A stretch of 64,000 nt of DNA from Trichosphaerium sp. ATCC 40318 (GCA_038496445.1 JALMLS010000361.1:1-64000); one strand, 5' to 3'; counted from the stretch's first letter, positions 24,273-37,100 are shown. The notes: a model not told the origin generated them from the sequence alone. Program-made: numbers and translations.

Positions 24273-24476
24273 ATGGAGCAAGCAGTTATTTATGAACACA
24301 ACGTACAAATTTATGGACTTGTTGTGAAAAGAACAGGTGACAATTGTTTGAAGCCGCAGATAAGAGTAAACAGAAATGTTTATTAAAGATATACAAAGAT
24401 GTGTATCCGCTCTTACATTAGTCAGCCCATTAGAGAGTCACAGGGTTGTATTATTCCGATGGTACGGTGCAGGTAA
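24273..24476 (+). CDS. Possible 53-residue protein with two ultrashort introns
   Basis: Tentative. The ATG at 24273 opens MEQAVIYEHNVQIYGLVVKR. Removing 24337-24359 (23 nt, GTGACA..CAG) and 24403-24421 (19 nt, GTATCC..TAG) gives a continuous frame (KSKQKCLLKIYKD, then QPIRESQGCIIPMVRCR) to TAA at 24476. The 23-nt plus 19-nt intron sizes repeat those of the gene at 20907. No homology recognised; a further 3' exon is possible because the last codons abut a GTAAAA donor-like site. Confidence 0.35.
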
Positions 24477-24929
24477 AAAGCCTTTACAATAAAGCTATGG
24501 TATGCTAAAAGATATCATAAATAATGGTTATGTTTTCCTTTCCGTTCAACCCACGAAAAGGGTCAAAGCAGTTATGATATGTGAAAACCTCGAATAAAAT
24601 TAAAGAACATACTTTGCTACCTTGCTCCTTCAGTTTTTTTTGGACAGTTTTATTGTGGCCAATCCAACGGGTATTTTTATCCACTGCGTTGTTTCATATC
24701 ACGTGTGTGCACTGTCACGCGAAAATATCATCACGTGATTATTCGTTTTGTGTTAAAAGCCGCCTATCCTAAATTACTATTGTAACCGCCAACAAAGAAT
24801 AAACCGATTGTTTTGTAAAAAACACTGCGAGCAAACAGATTTAATCATTCAAGTTTGTGCACACAAATGTTCACACAGTTCAAACTAAAAATAAACGCTG
24901 CGTAGTTATTTTTCCAAAAAGCCATACAA
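24477..24929. other. Intergenic region, no gene seen
   Basis: About 450 bp with two CACGTG sites (near 24700 and 24733), likely the promoter region of the AprA-like gene. No supported coding frame. Confidence 0.5.
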
Positions 24930-26975
24930 ATGAAGCAGCACTTCTTGGTCTTAATTCTAACGCTGTGCGTAGTTGCGGCAACATATACCGACTTAGACGC
25001 CTATGTAACAGCACCAGACTCAAGGTAAGATAAAAACGTTTGAAATTGAAAAGCTTTTCAATTTTTTTAACTAGCGCTTCTTTTTAGTTACAAGTGGGAG
25101 CGTGTTTCGTCTTTTGCGGGAGTTGGATACACTGTAAATATATTAAAATTAACTTCACAAACATGGCTCTCTAGTCCCCGTGTATCAATGCCAGTATGGG
25201 AACATTGGTTGGTAGTGTACGTACAAGAAGAAGCCACAGGCATAATTTTTCCTCCCTTTCCTCCCTTTCCTTTTCAAACTGTTTTTAAGCGCTATACCGG
25301 ACCAAGTAGACCACAATACTGCTATGCTGTATATTGGCGAAGGTTCTAATCCATTAGGAACACCACCTACCGACATAACAGGGTATGACTCCATTCTCTT
25401 AATTTTTTGACTCTTTTCTAGTATTCCTGAGTTAGCTCTTTTCGAGCCTGTTCTGGCGTTGAATTCAGTCTGGGCTGCTCTTTATCAAATACCTAATCAA
25501 AAGATATCGTTCAGAGATGATCCAGTGCCTGGATTTGAAAGAGAAGAAGGTGCTTTATCTCTCGAAATTTCAAGAAAAGCTAACTATATTTAGATCAATT
25601 GATCGCTTTCACGTGGTGGGATTACGTTCATAACTTTGATTCTTCTATTGTGAGTGCTCTTTGTATAACTTTAAAAACTCACGCTTTGCCATAGCTCGCA
25701 AGATTTCCGATGGTTAAGGGAGCGGTTAAAGCTATGGATGCTGTTCAAGAATTTGTAGCAGAAGAAACCGCTGAAGGAAGAACCGATGCCCAAATTGACG
25801 ACTTCGTCGTAATTGGAGCATCCAAGCGTGGATGGTACACCACAATGCGTTTGGATTTGTCTACTCATATCTTTTAGGACAACGTGGTTAACTGCAATTG
25901 ATGATAGAGTAATCGGTATTATACCAATAGTTATAGACGTGTTGAACTTGATTCCATCATTGAACCATCACTTTAGAGCACGTGACAAATCACGTTTTCG
26001 AATATTCTTAACTAATAAAAAAAATAGTCCTACGGGTTTTTCAGCTTCGCTATTGGCGACTATGCTGCTATTGGATACAACGGGTTCCTAAACACGCGAG
26101 AAGTAAGTTGTTTCGTGTACTGGTTTTTTTTTTTTGGCTAACATTTTTTACAAAGAACAAAAGGCTGATGAAGATCATTGATCCTTTCAGTTACAAGGAC
26201 AGATTTACGCTACCTAAATATATTATTAACTCTGCTGGCGACGAGTACGTAATCATCCACTTCCGACATACCCTGTGGTAGTCAGTTTGTTAACTTTTTT
26301 GTTCGCAGGTTTTTTTCTCCAACAAGCTCCCAGTTTTACTACAATAGACTACGTGGTCCAAAGTCGCTGAGATATGTACCTAATTCTCGTCATGGTTCCG
26401 CAGGACCTTTGGCAATGTACGTACTAATATAATATACTCAACCTCACGTTTTTCTCACAGAGAGAGTATTATTACTTGGTACAATGCTTTGATAAACCAC
26501 ATCAGATTACCAAAAGTCGTATCATGGATTAAGAGACGTACAGGTAGAATTTACGCAGTAGCTTCAGTAGTACCAACAGTACGCTCTTTAAACGGGCTAG
26601 CAGTTTTAACGTACATCGTAGAAAGTACTATTGTGGACAGCCTACAACGAAAACGCACGTGTATTTAGAGGTTTCCCAGAAGCAATTCCGTGGACTTCTA
26701 CACCTATCCTTCCTCTGACACCAAGTGGTCAAATTTATAAGGGTGTCCCTGATACCCCCGCTACAGGTAGGGTATTGCTGTTCTCTATCAGTATATAACT
26801 GTATTTCGTAGGCTTCAGAGCTGCTTTTTTGGAGTTGCATTTCAATGTTGGTGGCACAGAGTTTGTTCAAACATCTCAAGTGGCAGTTGTGCCTGATGTG
26901 TTACCTTTCGGTAGCTGTTCTGATAGCTTGTGCGCTTGTAAAGATGCTTGTACAGCAATACCACCTCTTGGATAG
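24930..26975 (+). CDS. Secreted PhoPQ-activated/AprA-family protein
   Basis: The start [20 protein letters not shown] is a signal peptide. The mature protein follows the PqaA/AprA alpha/beta-hydrolase-like family: [61 protein letters not shown] (the nucleophile-elbow motif GxSKRGW), [25 protein letters not shown] joined to [29 protein letters not shown] (Asp of the triad) and RHGSAG (His). A beta-rich C-terminal domain ends with a Cys pair ([12 protein letters not shown]) at 26975. In Dictyostelium the family member AprA is a secreted repressor of proliferation; in bacteria PqaA is PhoPQ-regulated. Function here is inferred from family only. Intron 25978-26027 has a GCACGTG donor. Confidence 0.85.
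25978..26027 (+). other. GC-AG intron with GCACGTGA donor (AprA-like gene)
   Basis: HHFR joins [12 protein letters not shown] in phase 0 only if the donor is GC at 25978 and the acceptor is TAG at 26027. The GT four bases later gives a frameshift. Confidence 0.7.
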
Positions 26976-27042
26976 AACTCTAATATGAGTACAACGTATA
27001 AACAACGTTGAATGTGTTTACAATATTAATATTAAAGCAAAA

Positions 27043-27336
27043 ATGATTCGCTCACTTGCTGTACTTTGTTTTACATGTTTAAGTCTTCTACCATCAAGAA
27101 ATGCTGCTGACAAATCAAGAGGCTGTAGCAATTTAAACGCCGGTTTTTTTGAAAAGAGGGTATTGCTAAAATTCTTTTCTCAAGTAAAAATATAAGTTAT
27201 TAGCCAATACCAAAAAGCCGCCGAATGTTATCTGCATCTTATGTCTCTAAACATTTCTTTGCACGCTGAGGTATTTCCATTCGTAGAAAACAGAAGCGAA
27301 GAGCAATACCTTCAACTACGCAAAGCTCTGATGTAA
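27043..27336 (+). CDS. Small secreted protein
   Basis: Unknown family. MIRSLAVLCFTCLSLLPSRNA is a good signal peptide. One intron (about 75 nt, donor near 27146) joins it to AECYLHLMSLNISLHAEVF and NRSEEQYLQLRKALM, with a stop at 27336. The mature peptide is about 50 residues with two Cys and one N-glycosylation site. The exact 5' splice site is not certain; the downstream frame is clearly coding-like. It is convergent with the C2 gene, with 35 bp between stops. Confidence 0.45.
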
Positions 27337-27371
27337 GAAAACGTGATAACGTTTGTGGAGAATCAGTACGT

Positions 27372-27963
27372 TTATTCAAGTTTATATTGTATGTGTATTA
27401 TACCAGCAGACCTGTTTTCCTTGAGTTTTAGAGCATACCATTTATCTTGTACTTCATCCTTTTTCAAATCTTTGAGAGGTATTTCAACAATACCAAGCTA
27501 TTTTTAAACAATAAACATAAGTATCCGCGTAAATAACTATAAAAGAGGCTTGCTGTGGCGTACAGGGTCGTCCATACTAAGCGCATCTTTATCTTTTACT
27601 GTGACACATAGTTTAGACTGGTAGCGATCACCTGTAGGTATTTTACTACAATATATCAGCGAACAAACGTCACGTGTACAAAAAAAAACCACCCACAAAA
27701 ACTTGCTTTAAAAAGTTTGTGGCGCTCTACATCCACGTGTTAATACCTAAACTCTGTATTCCATACAGGATCAAGTGTATTGCTCTTTACTTCAGTTTTA
27801 AACGTATCAGACCATTTGTACTCGTAACCCACCTGAACCTCCGCGTATGGATCACTTTTGCCTTTGGTTTTGTGAAAAACTTTGTTCGTGTGGTTACTTC
27901 TAAAATACCTGTATTATCGCTGTTTACTAAGTTTTTCGCTGCACAAACCTTGACGTTTAACAT
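27372..27963 (-). CDS. Single C2-domain protein
   Basis: The whole protein is one C2 domain. MLNVKVCAAKNLVNSDNTG joins KSDPYAEVQVGYEYKW and TEVKSNTLDPVWNTEF (the SDPY..V and NPVWNE-type signatures with calcium-ligand Asp), then DRYQSKLCVTVKDKDAL, LGIVEIPLKDL, DKWYALKLKENRSAGIIHI to TAA at 27372. Length is about 140 residues, with no extra domain or membrane helix, as in plant CAR/SRC2-type small C2 proteins. Likely role: calcium-dependent binding to acidic phospholipids. The start at 27963 is the first Met of the first strand. Confidence 0.85.
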
Positions 27964-28012
27964 TGTAGCACTTTTATGTGTGAGAGATGACTGAGCTAAA
28001 CCGTACACAACA

Positions 28013-30245
28013 CTAAAAAAAATTCTTGCGCAATTTAAAACTCTTGACTATAGTCGCATGGATTTGTTTAGGCCTAAGGTAGATGCACACTAGAATCCGT
28101 ATCTCGCTTAAATCTTTCAGGGCAATGTGCCCATCTGCTACTGACTCCAATCGCAAAACAGCACTTCACAAGTTTAGTGCCAAAAAAATCCGGAAAATCA
28201 CAAAAAACTATGGCTTGAGACATTTATTGTTTTTGCCTTTCAGTCCTCTAACCGCACATTTTGCGTTTAAGATGCTTCTGAAGCTTCTCTGTAATTCTTT
28301 TAGATACAAGTATTATTATTGCAAGAATAAACGTACTTCTTTAACCTATCAAGGACATCATTAATTTGTTTGGTGACAGTGTTTCTTGTGATGAAATCAC
28401 AAAACGCGATACGACAAGTAAGGAGTTTTTCTTTGGTACAATGCATGTCTGTAACATGTATATGACCCAAGTACCTAAACAAACAAAAAATAAGGCTTTA
28501 ATTCAACATACAAGCGACAAAGCAAATCATGAAGAGTAAGTACCAATTCTTTGCTAATTCAGGATCAAGGCGCGATTTCTTGACTGTTATGTCAGCTGTT
28601 AGCTGGAGGGTACCCTTATCGTCTTCTGCCCACCTCAACTTATCTCCATCGACACTAATGAGGCGATGCACTGCCTTAGGGAGGTGACTGCACCATATAA
28701 TACCTTCAAAACTGTCTGGCTTTGGAGCTCTGTTTGATTGTTTCGCTTTTGCCTTAAATGTTTGAATATCCCCTTTCTCTTTTGGTGAAGTAGGTATAAC
28801 CTTTGAAGCTCCCTTAAGAGTCCCTGGAATAACTTCAATATATTTCTCAAGCGTCTAATAAAGCAAGCTATTAACACCGAGAGGTACCAAAATAGGAAAA
28901 ACCAAAAAGTCTTACCCACAACTCAGTTGTGTCGGTCTTTTCATTGGCTTTATCTAAACTTAAGAATAGATCCTCAGGTAGACACTGTGCAATCAAAGTC
29001 TATAATATTATCAGCAATGTTTTTAATGGAAAAGAGAACCAGAAAAAGGAAAAAAAGGATCACCTTTTGGTATGAGACTTTAATTAACTCATGGCCAGCT
29101 TTTAGCCTCAAAGAGAGAGCACCATCGGTGGCAACAAGTTCCTTCTTATAGTAACTACTCTTAACGTGCCTCAAACGCCATTGACAACCTGAACAAGACG
29201 AATAAGAAACTTGACAACAAAACCCGTTCAAAACGGAAAAAAATCAGATAAACGAACCTGGAGGTGTAGTTGTTTCTTTTCTCTTCAAAAACCACTTTTC
29301 ACAATTCTCAACAACCTTCTCTATCTTCTTTTTACCAAACCAATCAAAGAACGACTGAATCTCATAACAAGTTATTGTTGAATCCTCATTTTGGTCCAAG
29401 AGCCTGGTATTCCTTTTCGTCAAAGGTTCTAGAGGTTCATAACGCAAAGCATCAGTCAAATGACTTCTCTGTGAAGTATGTTGATTTCCTCCTATTGTTA
29501 TGAGTTAACGGCCTTACTAACATGCTGTGAGTACGCACCAAAGTGTTTACACCAGTAATTCAAAGGTTTCTCATGAGTTATGATGTTTCCAGCCCAGAAA
29601 ATTGAAATATTTACTCGATTCGTCAAGTACTTACCAAGAGCCTATCAAAAAAACGTCAATATCGCATGAACGTGTTACATTATTGTTGTTACACAAAGAG
29701 AAAGTACTTACTTCAACACTTGACTCTAGAGCTTCGCTGACCATCTCAATCTCTTCTCTTATATCTGGTGCTTTAAAAAAAAGCTTGACAGTCTTAAAAA
29801 TGCTTCCTTCGCTGAATTTACTCTTTAATCTAAACCAGGGAAACCGTTAATAGAGATTTTGTTTTGCTTTTAGCGTTTGGCGAGCTATTTTTGGTTTTTG
29901 GGCTTCAGAAGCACTTACTTCTCTATCATTGCGTTCGCTTGTAAGAACTGCTCCTTTATTTCGTCTATTGACTCGCGTACAAACATATCTGTCATTAAAA
30001 GATCTGATACTCTAGCGAGAGTTGCTTGCGCAAGACTTGATGTAGTTGAGAGCTTTTGTACTCCTTGTATATCTTTTAAAGCATCGCGATGCTCTGTCCA
30101 GAAGGAGTAAATGGCCTACGAGCAGTCAACATCTAATCGAACGCGTCTTACAGCGTTATAACTCCGAAGAGCGCAAACTAATGTCTTAACGTACCGAAGC
30201 AACTTCTATCGTTTGTTGGATGTTACCAAGAATATCAAAAGCCAT
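28013..30245 (-). CDS. EF-hand protein with helical N-terminus
   Basis: ATG 30245 opens MAFDILGNIQQTIEVAS, followed by helical exons (IQGVQKLSTTSSLAQATLA; SIDEIKEQFLQANAMI; VKLFFKAPDIREEIEMVSEA). Next come WCKHFGAYSQHVSKAV and LTDALRYEPLEPLTKRN, then a canonical EF-hand loop at about 29390 (DQNEDSTITCYE, ligands at 1, 3, 5, 7, 9 and 12). The C-terminal half is beta-rich (GIIWCSHLPKAVHRLISVDG; YLGHIHVTDMHCTKEKL) and may be a lipid-binding or C2-like region. The paired '(F)W.KHFG..V' helix and single EF-hand occurs in regulatory regions of amoebozoan and fungal signalling proteins, which is family memory rather than proof. The C-terminus (VADGHIALKDLSEIRILV) and stop position are the least certain. 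It lies 50 bp upstream of the C2 gene on the same strand. Confidence 0.6.
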
Positions 30246-30523
30246 AGTCTTCACTTGCTTGTGCTAAACAAAAAACTGCTATCTCGGTACAAAAAACGGA
30301 ATTGTGTTGACCTTTTATAAACTTTCTCGTTTAGACATGGACAGTAACGCTAATATGCGAACGAGGTGATTAGATTATACCAAAAAGCTGTCAAGAACTC
30401 AAGTTGGACTTCCTTTAACGTGTTATCTAAAAACAGCCGACAGATTTTTGTGATATCGATCTAGTTTCATTTCGTACTGAAGTTTGCTTCGGAGAGCTGA
30501 ACCGCATGTCTCATACAGGTTTT

Positions 30524-33500
30524 TTATTTACAAAAGGAAATACTATAGATGTCTTGGTAAAAATCTACAAAATGCATCTTGACATCAGCCTTTACTACTT
30601 CTGTAATTTCTTTCCATTGATTTATGTTTTGCTTTGATAAGCATATATCAGTAACACATTCCCTTTTTGCAGCTATAATCTGTTCTTTCAAGTTCTCAAC
30701 TGGCAACACCTTGCCATGTAGTGTAACCTCTCCGGCTATAGCTAAATGTGGCTTAACAGCTTTGTTAAGCGCTAGAGAAAGCAACGCTGATACCTTTTGT
30801 TAATCTATTAGTTTAGCCTTTATATATGTTTTACGTACCATAGCACATCCTGCAAATGAGCCTTCTTTGTCTGAAGCACCATCAGGCAAGTGCATGTGAA
30901 TGATATTCTGAAGAGAAGTCAGAAAGATTTGAGAAAAAAAAATCCTGTGTTGGTACCTTTGCAAAGAACGTGTTGGTTTTATCCATTTTGTACAATATGT
31001 TCTTTGCAAATGTATAAGCTACAGAAGCACTTTCTCGCATAACATCACCAATACTTCCTGTCACTGTGAGCATGTCATCTATCTGCGACTATTCGAAAAA
31101 CCGTCAGAAAAACTCAAGAATTTTTTTAAAGTGAGGTACCTTCGCTTCTAGTGCTGACGTCTCAACATACTGAACTTTACCCACAGGTACCCCAGAAAAT
31201 CCTGTAGCAACGCCTACAGGTGTCTCATTATAGTATCTAAATTTTGAAGTACGTTAACAAGAAACCAAGGAAAAACAAGTTAAAGTAAGAAAAGAAGTAA
31301 TTAAACTGTAGTTCTTCTAATATACTAACAAAAACGCACTTGTGTGATGTGTATTTTGGAAATTTTATAAACTCATGGAGATTCTCCAAAGAGACAGTAA
31401 GACCCAAAGTGCTTCTTTTACTGACACCTCTTGATACTTTTAAAAAAGCTCCTTTTTGGTAAATCCTTCCAACAAGATTTTTTAATCCTCTGACACCATC
31501 TTCCATACAGTAATCTTGGATTAGTTTTACAAGAACTTCAGGTAAAATAGATACATCTCCCTAAGGTCAAGACATTAGGTTGAGGTGAAGTTGTTGAAGG
31601 ACAAAAGTATAAGGATAAGTAACCCAAACGTACTGGTTTTAGACCGGCAGCTTTGCGTTCAGAGTTTAGAAAGTATTCCTTTGCTATAGCAATCTTTTCT
31701 TCAAGTACATAACCAGATAACTGAATCACTTCTACCCGGTCTTGTATAGGCTTTGAAAGTGTTTTTAAAGTATTAGCTGTACAAATAAACAAAACCTGAA
31801 CAAGCAATTAGCATTTTAACAATAACAAAAACAACTGACCTTGGAGACATCAAATGGAAGATCTAAGTAGTGATCCCTAAAGTTTTTATTCTGAGAAGGA
31901 TCGAAGATTTCCAGTAGTGCAGCACTCGGTCTTGGTGAAGCAATTTTATCAATTTCTAAAAGACAATCAATCAAATTAGTTTTCAAATTTTTTGGATCAC
32001 GTGCCATCAATGAGTACGACAGGGTTGATAACACCAGCATTTTTAATGCTGCCTATGATATTACCAGGCGCAGCAGCGACATAGGTTCGTCTGAAGCCAG
32101 TAATATCTAAGAAAAACAGTTGGTTTAGACAGAAAACCGATAGGAAAATAGGTGTACCTGAAACGTCATGCATACCACCAACAGAAAACCGTACGAATTT
32201 TCTACCAAGAGCAGCAGCAATCGCTTTTGCTACACTTGTTTTTCCAGTGCCTATACGACGTTATGAGAGTGTGTTTAAGCAGGTTGAGCAACGTGCCTGG
32301 AGGTCCGAGAAGACACAAGACTTTACCAGCTATAGTATTTGTTCGTTTGCCAACTGCAATGAACTCAAGCACTCGTTCTTTAACATCTTCCAAACCAAAA
32401 TGGTGTTCATTGAGAACACCTAAAACGCTGTTATTACAGGCATAAGATGAAACCAATCACTAATTTATCATCGTACTCTGTGCATGTACAATATCAAAAT
32501 TATCTTTTGTTTGCTTTCCCCAAGGAAGCGATGATAATAAATCAAGATATCCAGCTATTGTATTATACTCTTGATGAGCAGTTTCAAGAACAGACAATCT
32601 GGCCTACAAGCAAGAGTCAGCGGAGGTGCTAAAAAGTAGTCATACAGCTTCTTCATTAAAAGCTTGCATAATCTCTTGTGGTACTCTCAAACGAGCCATT
32701 CTACTGCGATATTTTGCTATGAGTTCATCACCTCTTTTATGTACACCAGCAGCTAGTTTATGCCTCTCAAGTTCATCCATATCAAGCTCTAGAGTTATAT
32801 CTGGTACTGCTTGATCGCTTGCAATAACTGCAGCTGCTTGAGTAGCTTTTTCTTTCTCTCGAATCAAATGCAAGACTCTCTCAAGACGATCTTCTAAATT
32901 ATCTTTTTCAATGACGCTCTAAAACAATCAGGTTCTCTCTTCATTGCAGTAAATGTCAACTGTTTACTCAAACGTACTTGGAGCTCACGACTTGGATTTG
33001 TTCGGCAGAAGTTTGACAACAACACATCTACAGTATATTCGTGTCCGTACTGCATCATTAGGTGCCTATGGTTATACAACGTAAATAAAACAATGGTTGT
33101 ACTAAACGCACTTTGAAGATATGAATTCAGACGGCGTAAAATGCTTCTTAATAGTACGAAATACTTGCTCCTGAAGGCTGTGTAATTTTTTTTGATCTGT
33201 TGATACAGTCTACAAAAAGTGTTAGCGCTAAAACCAGGTAATCTTCTCTTTGTACCTTTAAGTAACTAATCTTGGCTACACCAGGAGAGCCAGGAATGCG
33301 TCCTTTGAGTTCAATACGTCGCTTCACTGACACTTCAATGTGAGAACTGCCAGGTGCGCTAACAACTCTAGCCAGATACCCTAGAAAGACTTAGATTAGG
33401 AAAAAAAGAATATAACTCTTTTTGAACTCTTTGACGCACCTACTGAATAAACGTGTTCGAAATTGCGTTTGTCTGGTACTATTTTATGTTCTTCATCGGA

Positions 33501-33962
33501 CTTCTTTAAAGCAAGGCAAACATTCAACGTCTTGTGCTTCTTAACGAACCTAGACCAATTTCGTGCAAAGTACTTGTCAGATTTCAGTATGTTCTAAAGT
33601 TTATCAGTACGTTGGTGTACAAAACGGTTTTTTTGTTTTTGGAAAGCTTTTGACGTGGATTATTCATAGCTACCTTTGAAAGCTTCATTGACGGCGTATT
33701 TCGTGGTGCTTTGGGCGGATTACGGTGAATAAAGTCGTCAATAGGCCACAAGAAAGCTAAACGCTTTGTGAGTGCGTTTGAACTCTTGTACGATATCATT
33801 GTAGTATCGTGACGCGTATTTAGTACTACCTGTTGAGTCTCGCTTTCGCCGCCTTCCTCTTTTCTTTGTAGCTTTTGGTTGTTGTCTAGCAGTGGCACAG
33901 TAGCGCTGAAATAAGAGTGAGATTAATAAACTGCCACAGGTGTACCGTATGTTGACAAACAT
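30524..33962 (-). CDS. Lon protease (AAA+), possible catalytic-serine change
   Basis: Near full-length Lon with about 12 introns. It has an N-terminal domain ([20 protein letters not shown]) and a helical linker ([14 protein letters not shown]). The AAA+ module shows [15 protein letters not shown] (Walker A, split by a GC-AG intron at 32296-32251), VVLIDEIDKI (Walker B), [21 protein letters not shown] and [11 protein letters not shown]. The protease domain shows [20 protein letters not shown] and [20 protein letters not shown], the latter with the catalytic Lys. Lon normally has KDGPSAG; here the serine's position is Phe, with Ser one residue earlier. The start 33962 reads MFVNIR and joins across an intron to [13 protein letters not shown]. 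Mitochondrial location is likely from similarity but no strong presequence is seen. Confidence 0.85.
32251..32296 (-). other. GC-AG intron inside the Lon Walker A codons
   Basis: The exon ends ..CTCCAG and the donor is GCACGTTG at 32296. The acceptor TATAG ends at 32251, followed by GCACTGGAAAA. The junction yields GPPGTGKT, an invariant motif; the alternative GT donor at 32292 destroys it. Confidence 0.88.
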
Positions 33963-34103
33963 GCCTCCTTCGACAAACACGCGTCTCTAGCCTGCCCAAC
34001 GCAAGCATTAGGGCTATGTACAGTTGTCAACTTTTCCTACAATACTTTTCAACTAATAATACAATAACTTAAAGTCAAGCCTTTTAGCATACAGCTAACA
34101 CAC
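33963..34103. promoter_or_regulatory. Divergent promoter between Lon and PARP genes
   Basis: Only 141 bp separate the two start codons. No clear core element can be named. Confidence 0.4.
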
Positions 34104-37100
34104 ATGGCACGCAGGAAGAAGTTACGCGAAGATATTGAGTCGTGTAAGGAACGCTGGACAGATGGAGAGCTTGAAGGTACGTTAACGTAACGTACTACGT
34201 ACAGTTTACTGCCTAAGTGATGTTTTGTATCTAACGGGAAACGTAGACTTGTGTTTAGAAGATGAGTCTGTAAGTTTTGCTCTAGTCGGCTCAAAAAGCC
34301 GTTTATCATGTAATATGTTTGTTTCTGATTACCCAGGTACTAAAAACTGTATTAACAGAACAATCCCCAATGAATGTTTTTCGTTTGCAAAGCTTAAACC
34401 TAGTTAGGCATGTGTATGTTGTATATAGAAGGTCAAGACGATCCAGACATGGTAGAAGGCCGTTTACCTAAAATAATTGAAAATCTCTTGAAAAGTACGC
34501 CATAGCGTTAAAATACTTTAAATCTGTTTTGCCACGCACATGCCCGAGCTCTCAGAGCACTTTAAGGGAAAATAAAAATTCTCACCAACGTCTTTTTTTA
34601 AACTAACAAAACTTGAAGAAAAGGGCAAGGAAATCGGCTATGGCAGTAACTTGGGTACCAGCGGCGATCTAAGCATGAGTGGTGATTTAAGTATGAGTGG
34701 AGACTTTGACATGAGCGGTGACTACGATAATCTTGGCGAGAGCGGTGCCTCATGGGGAGGTACGATATTTTTGTTTTGTAGATCCCTTTTGCGGTGGTTT
34801 GCATTATTTTTTGTGTCCCACCCAAAAGCAGTTCTCAATTCGCTTTATTTTTACTAATAAAAAAACCCAGGAGGCTTCGACGAAGATGAAGTAGACCCAA
34901 ATAGATACAAAGAGAACTCTGCTTTAATGCTAGACATTGAGAATTTCAGAGCAATCTTTGGAGAGGATAAGATTGTTTTGAAGTGAGTTTTTTTTTTTTT
35001 TTTCAAAAAATTTGTAATGTAGTACTTCTTACCGTGATTGTCAGGCCTCAACCTGTACTTGAGTGTATAGATATTGAACTACACCTACCAACAGGTGATG
35101 TACTTGATCCTGTAACTGCAGACGCGTGGAAAGTAAATCCTGCTCGCCCAATCATTTTTAAGTACGTTAAAAAAAACCAAGAGATTCGGTTACAATCTGC
35201 TCAACTACGTTGTCCCTTTTCCTTATTTTTGCTTAGGTTCCCTTTCTCTGATTTGTACTACACGGCTACACATAAACCTGTAAGTGTAGAGATATATCAC
35301 ATGGAAAATAGCTTCGAGAAACAAAAGTGTGGTATTGCTTACCAACTAAGCAGTACGTCTTCTTTGTTTTGTTTTTCAGTTGCAGTGCCTGCGTCATGTA
35401 TTCCACTAACTCTCTTAGATATTTTGCAAACTTACATGAAAGCTCATTGGCCTGGTGAAAGAGAAACCCCACTAGAAGTTATAAAATACATAAAGCCAAA
35501 AAAGTTCGTGACTTCTTCTTTAGTTTTTTGTAAATTGTCAGAAAGGGTCTTTTTTCTAACTTGTCAAAAGAAAAAAAAGAAAGAAGGAACGACAACTACT
35601 ACCTAAACCACAAAAAGAAGAGGCAGAAAGTACTAGTGGCGGATTCTTTGGGTTATTCGGTGGTAAGAAAAAGAAGAAGTTACCGTCTGGTGTAAAGCAA
35701 CTTGTTGACATGGGATTCGATGCAGAAGTACTCCTTATTTTCTTTTATTTATTCACAATAAAATTCGTTAACCTTAATAGCTTGCCTACAACGCACTCAT
35801 GAAAACGAAATCTGTTGAAAACGCTGCTGCATTGTTGGTTGAGCATCCAGAAGATTGCTTCACGCATCTTCCAGCAAAGGACGAGATGCAAGTTGGTAAG
35901 TGTCTTGTTTGGTTTATTTTTTACCCCGTTTCTTACTTTTTTTTTAGATTCATCAGTTAGTCGCGTTCAAGACTTGTTCACGGAACCTGATAAGGCTACT
36001 GACTTGTCTAAACGTGATCCTAGGAATGTTACAGCTGTTCAAGAGTATGGTTTCTTGGTTGAGGTTTTATCCTTTGCAAAGTGCGTTTTCTTTGAAAATA
36101 TGTGGTAGCTGAAAACTAACGGAGAATTTTAGGGCGAGAATTAAAACACTCAGTAATTATTGCGCTATTTGTGATCGTCCTCATGTTTTCGCTCACGGAA
36201 ACATGTTGAAGCCATCTGTATGTTCTAGAGATCTCTGTTGTTATAGTTTCCAACAACTCGGTGTAGCACAAGGTAACTATTTTGCAAAAGCTTTTTTTGC
36301 TTGAATACAATCAAAACAAACTGGTCTGTTCTGTTTCTAAAAACGTACTTTAGATGCTGCTGATGATATTGCCACTGAAGCTGAAGTCGTTGACTTGTTG
36401 GTCTGTATGGTACGAAGAAAACAAATAAAGGAAAAAAATTGTTTTCTTAATTTTTTTTAGTGTCGTCAAGCTGCGAAATCTACGCGTCACGTGCAGATTT
36501 TGGAGCCTTATCCAACTGTATTCGCACCAGGTGAAAAGAAACCAAGAATATCACCAAACCATAAAGATTTCAATCAAGTCCGAACTCTTTTGGATAAGAT
36601 GCCTAGCGTTCAGGCAATGACACAGGCAAAGGACTTTGCATCAATGAAAACAAATATGGATGCGAAAGATGCTCTTTGTTTTCCTCTCCTTCAATGGTAC
36701 ACTATTGACCTTTTCAACAAAAACATAGAAAATTGAAGCAAATCCTGTTACGAGTGGTTGAAAACATATTGACGTTTACAGTCCTTTTCTCCTTTTTTAC
36801 ACTTCGGCTTTGGCTTGAGGGTATCTTTAACTGTTTTCGTAGGATCATCACTAGTAATAGATCCCATATTGTCAAGGTTCCACCAAATAGACACGTAAAG
36901 AGTATGGTTACAAAGTTCCAATACTTGCTTGTGTCAGCACCTCCTGAGAAGGAGAATCGATTCAGGGAGTTAAAAAAACAGCATGGTTCAATTTTTGCGT
37001 TTCATGGAAGTAGTATTGAAAACTGGCACAGTATTCTTAGACGTGGGTATGTAGAAAAGACAAAGAGCCGAAAAAAAAAAAAGTTTATTTGTTTAAACTC

